Part shown: piece by piece, positions 1 to 5,677 of the stretch | Position numbering within the stretch: position 1 is the first letter of the stretch | Layout: every line of letters begins with the position of its first letter | Assembly (NCBI GenBank): GCA_031267775.1 | Contig: JAIRYL010000174.1 | Location: forward strand, 1-7,083 | Direction: 5' to 3' | DNA from: Tannerellaceae bacterium | Lineage (GTDB): Bacteria; Bacteroidota; Bacteroidia; Bacteroidales; Tannerellaceae | DNA length: 7,083 bases | Program-made: the position numbers and the translations under genes | The notes under the pieces: model-generated | Told to the model about the DNA's origin: nothing | What the model saw: the letters and a program-made list of their open reading frames with translations, nothing else | The model's database searches: none

Positions 1-20
1 AATGAAAAAAATCTCCCGTA

Positions 21-107
21 TGTCTGTTTCCATCGCCTGCGCGTTTTTTTTTTTCTCCAGTTTGTTTGTCTCCATCGCCTGCGCGTTTTTTTTTTCTCCT
101 GTGCGTT
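21..107. repeat. 42-bp tandem repeat with poly-T runs, two copies plus a decayed third
   Basis: The unit TCCATCGCCTGCGCG, followed by a T run and CTCC, occurs at 29-58 with 11 T and at 71-99 with 10 T, a period of 42. The similarity extends left to about 21 and 63 as TGTYTGTY. A shortened relative, CCTGTGCGTTTT, follows at 98-109. The two full copies differ mainly in T-run length, as expected of a recent duplication with slippage. No gene spans it. Confidence 0.8.
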
Positions 108-134
108 TTCGGGCAAAAAACGACAAAAGAACAG

Positions 135-158
135 GCTTCCGGAAGCTTTGCGGCAAAG
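135..158. repeat. Two adjoining short palindromes
   Basis: GCTTCCGGAAGC at 135-146 is a perfect 12-bp palindrome. It shares its last base with CTTTGC-G-GCAAAG at 146-158, a 6-bp inverted repeat with a 1-nt centre. GGAAG at 158-162 can alternatively pair with CTTCC at 136-140, giving a second fold. No T run follows, so this is not a typical intrinsic terminator. Function is unknown. Confidence 0.55.
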
Positions 159-172
159 GAAGACCATATTAA

Positions 173-202
173 ATTGAAAATTGAGAATGGAGAATTGAGA
201 AT
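173..202 (+). repeat. AT-rich heptamer array, copy 1
   Basis: The sequence reads as consecutive 7-mers ATTGAAA, ATTGAGA, ATGGAGA and ATTGAGA, then AT. Compared with array 2 at 426-449, the 24 bases at 179-202 differ at only three positions, all G for A, so the two are copies of one repeat type. Period-7 AT-rich arrays of this kind are, from memory, frequent between genes in Bacteroidota. They are non-coding. Confidence 0.7.
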
Positions 203-218
203 CCCGCGCGCGCTCGTA

Positions 219-255
219 GAGACGCAATGCTTGCGTCTCCAATGCTTGCGTCTCC
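219..255. repeat. GAGACGCAA hairpin with a tandemly duplicated arm
   Basis: GAGACGCAA (219-227) pairs perfectly with TTGCGTCTC (231-239) across the loop TGC. The 15-mer AATGCTTGCGTCTCC is then repeated head to tail (226-240 and 241-255), so two right arms compete for one left arm. It shares GAGACGCAATGC and TGCGTCTC with the palindrome at 662-693 and belongs to the same family. Confidence 0.75.
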
Positions 256-271
256 TTCGCGGAGCGTTTTT
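249..271 (+). terminator. Possible intrinsic terminator inside the GC-rich block
   Basis: CG-T-CTCC (249-255) can pair with GGAGCG (261-266) if T251 is bulged, leaving the loop TTCGC (256-260). Five T follow at 267-271. This has the form of a short Rho-independent terminator for plus-strand transcripts arriving from the left. It sits in repetitive DNA with no gene visible upstream, so it may be a chance product of repeat composition. Confidence 0.3.
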
Positions 272-391
272 GGGCGGGGCGGGGCGAGGCGCGAAGCGCG
301 AGCCTTTGAGCGAAGCGACGCGCGAGGGATTGGAGCGGATAGCCCGGAACGAGCCGCAGGCGAGCGAGGACTTGCAGCGGAAAGCCCGGCC

Positions 392-412
392 CCCCTTGTG
401 GGGGACGCGCCC
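392..412 (+). repeat. 21-bp GC box, copy 1 (direct repeat)
   Basis: The 21 bases here and at 560-580 are in the same orientation and identical except for one position (T at 399, C at 567). Each contains CCCC-TTGY-GGGG, a small hairpin, and ends in GGACGCGCCC. Together they bracket a 147-bp module whose inner edges are AT-rich heptamer arrays in opposite orientations. Confidence 0.75.
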
Positions 413-419
413 CAATTAA

Positions 420-450
420 ATGAAGAATTAAGAATGAAGAATTAAGAATT
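420..450 (+). repeat. AT-rich heptamer array, copy 2
   Basis: Heptamers ATGAAGA and ATTAAGA alternate twice (a 14-bp unit repeated at 420-433 and 434-447), followed by ATT. The array directly follows the GC box at 392-412. It is oriented opposite to the array at 517-558, so the two form imperfect inverted arms around a 66-bp core at 451-516. Confidence 0.75.
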
Positions 451-516
451 AGCAAATGTATCATAGGCTTCTTGCATGGGTAGAATGCTTGCCGTGCCTT
501 TTTTCCGTTCGATTTA

Positions 517-558
517 TTTTAATTCTTCATTTTTAATTTTTAATTTTTAATTCTTCAT
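517..558 (-). repeat. AT-rich heptamer array, copy 3, inverted
   Basis: Read on the minus strand from 558 to 517 it is six uninterrupted heptamers: ATGAAGA, three ATTAAAA, ATGAAGA, ATTAAAA. On the plus strand this shows as TTTTTAA three times (530-550) flanked by AATTCTTCATT at 521-531 and 549-559. The ATGAAGA-ATTAARA pair is shared with the array at 420-450. Confidence 0.75.
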
Positions 559-559
559 T

Positions 560-580
560 CCCCTTGCGGGGGACGCGCCC
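560..580 (+). repeat. 21-bp GC box, copy 2 (direct repeat)
   Basis: This is the second copy of the box described at 392-412, with one difference in 21 bases. It abuts the inverted heptamer array on its left. The GC/AT junction is as abrupt as in copy 1, but the order of the two elements is reversed (array then box). Confidence 0.75.
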
Positions 581-661
581 TAATGATGGGCTTTGACTGG
601 CGACTGTCTTTTACGAAAAAAATCAGTCGGGGATTTCTTGGCAAAGGGCGGGCGGGCGCAC

Positions 662-693
662 TTGTAGAGACGCAATGCATTGCGTCTCTACAA
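662..693. repeat. Perfect 32-bp palindrome of the GAGACGCAATGC family
   Basis: All 32 bases are self-complementary about the centre between 677 and 678. The half-site is TTGTAGAGACGCAATG. It shares GTAGAGACGCAATGC with the left arm at 216-230. With no loop it would extrude as a cruciform, or in RNA form a hairpin of about 14 bp. Palindromes with GTAGAGACGC ends are, as far as I recall, dispersed in many Bacteroidota and cyanobacterial genomes. No open frame and no T run accompany it. Confidence 0.85.
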
Positions 694-864
694 AACAAAT
701 ACCGCATCTCTCCGGCGTGGCGGCGCGATTGGGATTACGGGGCAAGATGAAAAATAACGGGTTGGATTTTTTTCATAAGGCGTCTGGGGGTGGGAGGATC
801 ATGCTTTTTAGTTCATACGCAACAAAATTCAGATGCGTCTACTTTGCCTTTTTTTCTTTGTCCT

Positions 865-895
865 TTTGTTCCTTTGTTCCTTTTTCCTATATTTG
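865..895 (+). promoter_or_regulatory. Bacteroidota-type promoter of the glp operon
   Basis: TTTG (865-868) lies 19 nt before TATATTTG (888-895), an exact fit to the Bacteroidota primary sigma consensus TTTG-N19-21-TAnnTTTG. Transcription would begin near 900-905, giving a leader of roughly 20-25 nt before the glpD ATG at 925. The spacer is a pyrimidine tract with further TTTG words, for example at 873-876. No operator-like palindrome was evident around it. Confidence 0.75.
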
Positions 896-924
896 GGACG
901 GTTAATCCTTTAATTCACGTATAT

Positions 925-2487
925 ATGAACCGCGAATCTATTATTCGTCATTTGACAGAGACGGAAGTTGTCTTTGATTTTATTATTATTGGAGGGGGAG
1001 CGACCGGTTTGGGTATTGCTCTTGACGCTGCTACGCGAGGGTATAAAGTCGCCTTGTTCGAACAAGCCGATTTTACGAAAGCAACCTCCAGCCGAAGTAC
1101 AAAACTGGTGCATGGAGGATTCCGGTACCTGGCGCAAGGGAATATTTCGCTTGTTCTGGAAGCGCTGCGCGAGCGCGGGATATTGAGGAAAAACGCCCCG
1201 CACATAGTAAAAGACCAACGTTTCCTGATTCCTTGTTACCGGTGGTGGGAAGGGCCTTTTTATTTCTGCGGACTGGTGGTCTACGATTTTATGTCGGGCG
1301 TCTTCCGGTTTGGACGTTCCATGTGTATTGGCCCCAAACGCTCCGTCAAAACAATCCCTAATCTCAGAAAGAAAGGACTGACGGCCGGAATTTTATATCA
1401 CGACGGACAGTTTGACGATTCCCGGCTGGCTATAAATATGATGCGCACGGCCGTAGAGGCAGGAGCCTGCGCCTTGAACTACATGAAGGTTACAGGCCTC
1501 TTGAAAGAACATGGAAAAGTAGCCGGCGTAACGGTGCAAGACCGGGAAACCGCAACTGTCTATCAGGTAAAATCATACGCCGTCGTCAATGCCACAGGGG
1601 TATTTGCCGACAGCATACTGCAAATGGACACGCCGGGAAAACAACCGATGGTACGCCCCAGCCAGGGCGTTCACCTTGTGCTGGACGCATCGTTTTTAGA
1701 AAGCGATTATGCTGTCATGATTCCCAAAACGTCCGACGGGCGGGTGCTCTTTGCCGTTCCCTGGCATAACAAAGTGGTGGTAGGCACTACGGATATGTTG
1801 ATGAAAGAAACGCTGGAAGAACCTGTCGCGCTGGAAGAAGAAATCCAATTTATCCTGGATACGGCAGGAAATTATCTAACGCGCCCCCCGCAACGGAGCG
1901 ACGTTCTTTCTATATTTGCCGGCCTCCGTCCGTTGGCCGCTCCCCGCGGCGAAGGAAAAAAAACAAAGGAAATATCCCGAAGCCACAAAATCATACGCGA
2001 AGAATCGGGGCTTATTTCAATCATCGGCGGGAAATGGACTACTTACCGCAAGATGGCGCAGGAAACCGTAGACTTTGCTATCCGGCATATCGGCCTGCCC
2101 ATGCGCAACTGCGTAACCGAATCATACCCCATACACGGCTCAAAGCCCAATCCCGATTTCTCCGATCCGCTCTATCTGTATGGATCGGATGCAGACGAAA
2201 TACGAAACCTGATTGCCTCGGCGCCCGGAATGGCGGAGAAGCTACACCCCGGATATGCCTATACCGTGGGCGAAGTAGTGTGGATTGTCCGCAATGAAAT
2301 GCCGCGCAGGCTGGAAGACATACTGGCCCGGCGTTTACGGATTTTATTCCTCGACGCCCGCGCCGCAGTGGAAATGGCTCCCCGCGTAGCCGAAATACTC
2401 GCTGCCGAACAAACCAAAGACGACGCATGGAAAGAAACACAGCTAAATGCTTTTAAAGAATTAGCTGCTAATTATATACTTGTATAA
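925..2487 (+). CDS. glpD: Aerobic-type FAD-dependent glycerol-3-phosphate dehydrogenase
   Basis: The enzyme oxidises sn-glycerol 3-phosphate to dihydroxyacetone phosphate with FAD and, in this family, hands electrons to membrane quinone; it is peripheral on the inner face of the cytoplasmic membrane. It has 520 residues, close to the usual 500 or so. Visible features are the dinucleotide-binding start IIGGGATGLG (21-30) with Glu46 ending the second strand, the FAD/substrate segment SSRSTKLVHGG (55-65), FAGLRPL (331-337), and the family signature GGKWTTYRKMA (368-378), whose Lys370 and Arg335 match active-site residues of E. coli GlpD. A C-terminal helical domain follows from about 400. The ATG at 925 puts the fold at residue 18. 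An in-frame GTG at 790 would add 45 residues translated from a pyrimidine tract and would start upstream of the promoter, so it was rejected. It is first in the operon; glpK follows after 37 nt. Confidence 0.95.
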   Translation: MNRESIIRHLTETEVVFDFIIIGGGATGLGIALDAATRGYKVALFEQADFTKATSSRSTKLVHGGFRYLAQGNISLVLEALRERGILRKNAPHIVKDQRFLIPCYRWWEGPFYFCGLVVYDFMSGVFRFGRSMCIGPKRSVKTIPNLRKKGLTAGILYHDGQFDDSRLAINMMRTAVEAGACALNYMKVTGLLKEHGKVAGVTVQDRETATVYQVKSYAVVNATGVFADSILQMDTPGKQPMVRPSQGVHLVLDASFLESDYAVMIPKTSDGRVLFAVPWHNKVVVGTTDMLMKETLEEPVALEEEIQFILDTAGNYLTRPPQRSDVLSIFAGLRPLAAPRGEGKKTKEISRSHKIIREESGLISIIGGKWTTYRKMAQETVDFAIRHIGLPMRNCVTESYPIHGSKPNPDFSDPLYLYGSDADEIRNLIASAPGMAEKLHPGYAYTVGEVVWIVRNEMPRRLEDILARRLRILFLDARAAVEMAPRVAEILAAEQTKDDAWKETQLNAFKELAANYILV

Positions 2488-2524
2488 AAAAACAGCCCGT
2501 AACCAACCAGTAATCTATATAAAT

Positions 2525-4042
2525 ATGCATCTGAAAAACAAATATGTTTTAGCCATCGATCAGGGAACTACCTCGTCGAGAGCCATCCTTTTCAACCGGC
2601 AGGGCGCTATTATAACCGTAGCCCAGAAAACCTTCCAGCAATATTTCCCCAATCCGGGATGGGTAGAGCACGATCCAAACGAAATCTGGTATACCCAGTC
2701 GTCGGTTATTAAAGAAGCTATGGCAAAAGCAGACGCTTCGGAAAGCCATATTGCCTGCATCGGGATAGCAAACCAGCGCGAAACCACTATTATATGGGAC
2801 AAAGAAACCGGCTTTCCCGTCTATAACGCCATTGTCTGGCAAGACCGCAGAACCTCCGATTATTGCGAAGTATTGAAAGATAACGGATATGCCGAAAATA
2901 TCCGGCAGAAAACAGGCTTGGTTATCGACGCGTATTTTTCGGCTACCAAAATAAAATGGATACTGGACAATGTGAAAGGCATACGCGAACGCGCCGAGCG
3001 GGGAGAACTCTGTTTTGGTACTGTCGATACCTGGCTTATCTGGAAACTGACAAAAGGCGAACGTTTTATTACCGATATTACAAACGCTTCGCGAACCATG
3101 CTGTTCAATATCCACACGCAGCAATGGGACAAAGAGCTTCTCGAATTATTTACCGTCCCCGCCTCCATGCTGCCCGAAGTGGTTAGTTGCAGCGAGGTAT
3201 ATGCCGAATCGAAAGGTTCGCTGTTTAAATCGGGAATCCCCATTTCAGGAATGGCCGGCGACCAGCAGGCTGCCCTCTTCGGACAGCTTTGCCTGGAAGA
3301 AGGCATGATAAAAACTACCTATGGCACCGGCTGTTTTATGATACTCAACACCGGCTGCAAACCTGTCTTTTCTCAAAATCACCTGCTCACCACTATTGGC
3401 TGGAAAATCGACGACAAAATAACCTACGCCCTGGAAGGCAGCGTGTTTGTGGGCGGAGCCGCCATACAATGGCTGCGCGACGGTATTGAACTGATACCCA
3501 ACGCTGCCGTCAGCGAACAAATGGCTAAATCCGTTTCCGGAAACGGAGGCGTTTATTTTGTCCCCGCGCTTACAGGGCTGGGCGCTCCTTACTGGGATCA
3601 ATATGCGCGCGGCATGATTATCGGCATCACAAGAGGTACGACAGCCGCCCATATTACCCGAGCCGCGCTGGAGGGAATATCGTATCAGGTATACGACGTT
3701 TTAATGGCCATGGAAAATGATATTACTTACAAACCCAAGGAAATCAGGGTAGACGGAGGCGCTATTGCCAATAATTTCCTTATGCAGTTTCAGGCCGACG
3801 TAAGCCGGCGCCCCGTCGTACGCCCCAAGGTACTCGAAACAACGGCGCTCGGAGCCGCTTATCTGGCAGGGCTGGCCGTAGGGTACTGGAAAGATACCAA
3901 CGAACTGAAAGAGCAATGGGCGCTGGATAAAGTCTTTAAGCCGGAAATGAAAAAAGAACAGGCCGACAGGCTATTAACAGAATGGCACAAAGCCGTCGAC
4001 AGCGCCAGGCGCTGGGCGTTGCCGAATGAAACTAACAAGTAA
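2525..4042 (+). CDS. glpK: Glycerol kinase (FGGY family)
   Basis: The enzyme phosphorylates glycerol with ATP to sn-glycerol 3-phosphate in the cytoplasm. It has 505 residues, typical of the family. Motifs are the N-terminal phosphate loop AIDQGTTSSR (10-19), glycerol-contact residues in GWVEHD (45-50), NQRET (83-87) and DAYFSATK (135-142), the catalytic-base region GDQQAALFGQ (245-254, Asp246), the ATP-side segment YGTGCFM (266-272), and VDGGAIANNFLMQFQAD (409-425). The ATG at 2525 is preferred because the catalytic fold begins at once; a TTG at 2480 would overlap glpD and add 15 unfamiliar residues. The loop that carries the fructose-1,6-bisphosphate-binding Arg in E. coli, or the phosphorylated His in enterococci, has neither residue here (about 225-240). 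No Shine-Dalgarno is seen. It is the second gene of the operon. Confidence 0.96.
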   Translation: MHLKNKYVLAIDQGTTSSRAILFNRQGAIITVAQKTFQQYFPNPGWVEHDPNEIWYTQSSVIKEAMAKADASESHIACIGIANQRETTIIWDKETGFPVYNAIVWQDRRTSDYCEVLKDNGYAENIRQKTGLVIDAYFSATKIKWILDNVKGIRERAERGELCFGTVDTWLIWKLTKGERFITDITNASRTMLFNIHTQQWDKELLELFTVPASMLPEVVSCSEVYAESKGSLFKSGIPISGMAGDQQAALFGQLCLEEGMIKTTYGTGCFMILNTGCKPVFSQNHLLTTIGWKIDDKITYALEGSVFVGGAAIQWLRDGIELIPNAAVSEQMAKSVSGNGGVYFVPALTGLGAPYWDQYARGMIIGITRGTTAAHITRAALEGISYQVYDVLMAMENDITYKPKEIRVDGGAIANNFLMQFQADVSRRPVVRPKVLETTALGAAYLAGLAVGYWKDTNELKEQWALDKVFKPEMKKEQADRLLTEWHKAVDSARRWALPNETNK

Positions 4043-4054
4043 AAATCAACTGAT

Positions 4055-4792
4055 ATGTCTCCATTTATAGCAGAATTAATTGGTACCATGCTCCTCATCC
4101 TGATGGGCGCAGGCGTATGCGCAAATGTTTGTCTTCATAAAACAAAAGGTAACGGAGCCGGATGGATGGTTGTTACTACAGCCTGGGCGCTGGGCGTATT
4201 TATCGGAGTTGTTGTAGCCGGCCCTTATAGCGGGGCGCATCTCAACCCCGCCGTTTCTATCGGACTGGCCATTGGCGGAGGATTTCCCTGGTCTAACGTA
4301 CCCGCTTATATTTTGGCGCAGATGACAGGCGCCATGCTGGGCGCAGGCCTCGTCTGGCTTGTTTATAAAGACCATTTCGACGCTACGGAGGATGCGGCTG
4401 CAAAGTTAGGCGTTTTCGCTACCGGCGCCGAAATCAACAATCCGGCCATCAATTTTGTCGCCGAAGCAGTCGGAACATTTGTCCTCATGTTTGTCGTCTT
4501 CTATATCGCAAACGGCGAAATCGTCTGGCACGATACCCCTGCGCCCATAGGACTGGGTTCGGTAGGCGCCATCCCCGTCGCTTTTACCGTCTGGGTAATC
4601 GGCCTTTCGCTGGGAGGGCCTACCGGATATGCCATCAATCCCGCGCGCGACCTGGCCCCGCGTATCATGCACGCCATCCTGCCCATCAAAGGAAAAGGAA
4701 GCAGCCGCTGGGAGTATGCCTGGATTCCGGCGCTGGCTCCGATAGCCGGCGCCGCCATAGCCGCCGCCCTGCATTGCTTTTTACAGATATAA
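4055..4792 (+). CDS. glpF: Glycerol facilitator, aquaglyceroporin of the MIP family
   Basis: This is an inner-membrane channel for passive glycerol entry. Its 245 residues give six hydrophobic spans (about 3-23, 37-57, 84-104, 134-152, 168-188, 226-244) plus two half-helices with the canonical NPA boxes at 64-66 (SGAHLNPAVS) and 195-197 (YAINPARD). Aligned from memory to E. coli GlpF, the selectivity filter is Trp44, Gly183, Tyr192 and Arg198, against Trp48, Gly191, Phe200 and Arg206. Asp199 after NPAR and Arg203 are marks of glycerol channels rather than strict water channels. It starts 12 nt after glpK, so co-transcription and translational coupling are likely, and its product supplies the GlpK substrate. 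Confidence 0.95.
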   Translation: MSPFIAELIGTMLLILMGAGVCANVCLHKTKGNGAGWMVVTTAWALGVFIGVVVAGPYSGAHLNPAVSIGLAIGGGFPWSNVPAYILAQMTGAMLGAGLVWLVYKDHFDATEDAAAKLGVFATGAEINNPAINFVAEAVGTFVLMFVVFYIANGEIVWHDTPAPIGLGSVGAIPVAFTVWVIGLSLGGPTGYAINPARDLAPRIMHAILPIKGKGSSRWEYAWIPALAPIAGAAIAAALHCFLQI

Positions 4793-4812
4793 ACGTCTCG
4801 CATTCTCAGGCG

Positions 4813-4828
4813 AAAAAGGATTCTTTTT
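4813..4828 (+). terminator. Weak AT-rich hairpin after glpF
   Basis: AAAAAG (4813-4818) pairs with CTTTTT (4823-4828) around the loop GATT, about 20 nt past the glpF stop. The 3' arm is itself a T run, so it could act as a weak or partial terminator, but the stem has a single G-C pair. It may simply reduce read-through into the next gene. Confidence 0.25.
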
Positions 4829-4872
4829 ATTGGATTGAAAACTATAAATAATTAAAAACAAATTTAACGGGT

Positions 4873-5538
4873 ATGGACAAACAAAAAATTGCTGTTGTTG
4901 CCGAGAAAGTAAAATCATTTGCCATTGCGCTTGTCGGCGTCGTATTTTTCAGTTGGGGAACAAATTATTTGGCGGGCGAACGCTTGCTTTACAATGTCCC
5001 TCATATTTTAATCCCTGTTTTTAATCTTTTCGGCGCTATCGGGCTGGCAATCGGTTTGCTTGTTTTGGGCGGCGGAGTGATGGTATATGCCTTTCTTAAT
5101 TGGAAGAAAGTGGGAGGAAAGCCCTTTGTTTATTGGGCGCCTGTTATGGCGGCGCTGGTTGTGGGCGTTGTTTTGGCAAATACGAACTTTAAAAGTTCGG
5201 ACGATTTTATGAAAGAACAGGAGGTGCGGAACGAAACTCAACTCAACGAAATTCGCAATTCCGGGAAGCCCGATTTTAAAAATCAGGATTTGGAAAAACA
5301 TCTCGCCTCTTTCAACGACTTATGCCGGCATTACGAAGAAGCATTGCAGGCCGACAATAAAGAGGCCATTGCCAAGTACGAAGACGAATTTAACGCATGG
5401 TGTATAAAAATCGCCGATTTTACGCCTCTCCTAAACGCCGACGAACAATATGACTTATCGCGCTATTACGCAAAATTGGTACTAATATGGCATGATTTAA
5501 GGCAACAAAATGTGATAGAAGAGGTAATAGAGGAATGA
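4873..5538 (+). CDS. Uncharacterised membrane protein with three N-terminal spans and a helical acidic tail
   Basis: I do not recognise this family. The 221-residue protein has hydrophobic segments at about 15-33, 43-75 (long, Gly-rich, LLVLGGGVMVYAF) and 85-103, then a soluble region from about 105 to the end. The soluble part is rich in Glu, Asp, Lys, Asn and Gln, looks helical (DLEKHLASFNDLCRHYEEAL at 139-158), and ends with VIEEVIEE. Two Cys (151, 177) lie in the soluble part. There is no cleavable signal peptide or lipobox; the first helix follows a basic start (MDKQKIAVVAEKVK) and would act as an anchor. It lies 80 nt after glpF on the same strand, so it could be read through or have its own weak promoter; no good TAnnTTTG was found. 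Codons end in A/T more often than in glpK and glpF. Nothing ties it to glycerol. Confidence 0.8.
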   Translation: MDKQKIAVVAEKVKSFAIALVGVVFFSWGTNYLAGERLLYNVPHILIPVFNLFGAIGLAIGLLVLGGGVMVYAFLNWKKVGGKPFVYWAPVMAALVVGVVLANTNFKSSDDFMKEQEVRNETQLNEIRNSGKPDFKNQDLEKHLASFNDLCRHYEEALQADNKEAIAKYEDEFNAWCIKIADFTPLLNADEQYDLSRYYAKLVLIWHDLRQQNVIEEVIEE

Positions 5539-5560
5539 AAAGAAAGCGGCAAACGCGGGA

Positions 5561-5578
5561 AACCGTTCTATCCCGGTT
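5561..5578 (+). other. Small inverted repeat after the membrane-protein gene
   Basis: AACCG (5561-5565) is complementary to CGGTT (5574-5578) across 8 nt, beginning 22 nt past the stop codon at 5538. There is no T run after it. It may help end or protect the upstream transcript, or may be chance. Confidence 0.2.
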
Positions 5579-5641
5579 ATGCAGCATCGCCATAGCGCCG
5601 CGCCCGATAGCCGCATACCGGTAAAGATTGGGAAAGCAATC

Positions 5642-5673
5642 GGGGGGAGATAGCAGCATACGCCTCTCCCCCC
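5642..5673. terminator. GC-rich hairpin between the convergent genes
   Basis: GGGGGGAGA (5642-5650) is perfectly complementary to TCTCCCCCC (5665-5673), a 9-bp stem with a 14-nt loop. It lies 103 nt beyond the membrane-protein stop. Neither side has a clear T run (ATATAAAAACG follows on plus), so it is not a textbook intrinsic terminator. It could still stop or stabilise converging transcripts in both directions. A short repeat GATTG-6-CAATC (5626-5641) abuts it. Confidence 0.45.
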
Positions 5674-5677
5674 ATAT

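Larger units (their letters stand above)
203..412. repeat. GC-rich intergenic repeat block with internal 14-bp repeats
   Basis: This is a strongly GC-rich block between two AT-rich heptamer arrays, with abrupt borders at about 203 and 413. AGCGGATAGCCCGG at 334-347 and AGCGGAAAGCCCGG at 376-389 match at 13 of 14 bases and lie 42 bp apart. GCGAAGC-type words recur at 291-320. The words GCGGAAAGCCCGG and GGGATTGGAGCGGATAGCCCG are familiar to me from intergenic repeats of other Bacteroidota, which suggests a dispersed family; that is recall, not a search. Frames through it encode Arg/Ala/Gly-rich translations without family character. Confidence 0.55.
1..924. other. Gene-free, repeat-rich region upstream of glpD
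   Basis: No open frame here has the character of a real protein. The frames that exist translate GC-rich repeats, T runs or pyrimidine tracts into low-complexity residues. The stretch is a patchwork of AT-rich heptamer arrays, a GC-rich block, palindromes and short direct repeats, annotated separately below. Base composition swings sharply between neighbouring blocks: nearly pure A/T at 517-558, strongly G/C at 265-412. The unannotated pieces (108-134, 451-516, 581-661 and 694-864) look like single-copy intergenic DNA, and I see no RNA gene in them. Any gene feeding into this region from the left lies outside the window. Confidence 0.75.

Noticed and set aside
66..445. Two overlapping plus-strand open frames of 117 and 72 residues
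   Set aside because: They are translations of the T runs, heptamer arrays and GC-rich repeats; no family character, Arg/Ala/Glu-rich low complexity, and they depend on repeat composition.
460..510. Possible terminator with a T run at 499-504
   Set aside because: The only pairing I find ahead of the T run is GCAT with ATGC (4 bp), and it is not adjacent to the T run.
420..558. CRISPR-like array
   Set aside because: The repeats are 7-bp contiguous units without spacers of regular length, and no cas gene is present.
392..580. Insertion sequence with transposase
   Set aside because: There is no open frame of transposase size or character between the repeats; at most a non-autonomous remnant.
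675..905. Plus-strand 76-residue open frame starting inside the 32-bp palindrome
   Set aside because: It starts within the palindrome, runs through the pyrimidine tract and the glpD promoter, and gives no recognisable protein.
790..924. 45-residue N-terminal extension of GlpD from a GTG, resembling a hydrophobic signal segment (FFLCPFVPLFLFPIF)
   Set aside because: The hydrophobicity comes from the pyrimidine-rich tract, the start precedes the promoter at 865-895, and the FAD fold begins properly after the ATG at 925.
2480..2524. Upstream TTG start for GlpK overlapping the end of glpD
   Set aside because: The extra 15 residues have no counterpart in glycerol kinases, and the ATG at 2525 gives the usual length.
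2549..3652. Long minus-strand open frames (up to 191 residues) within glpK
   Set aside because: They are antisense shadows of the well-conserved glycerol kinase frame, with no family match.
4793..4872. Promoter for the unknown membrane protein
   Set aside because: TTG words occur at 4830-4837, but the sequence 19-21 nt later (TAAAAACA) does not match TAnnTTTG well enough to annotate.
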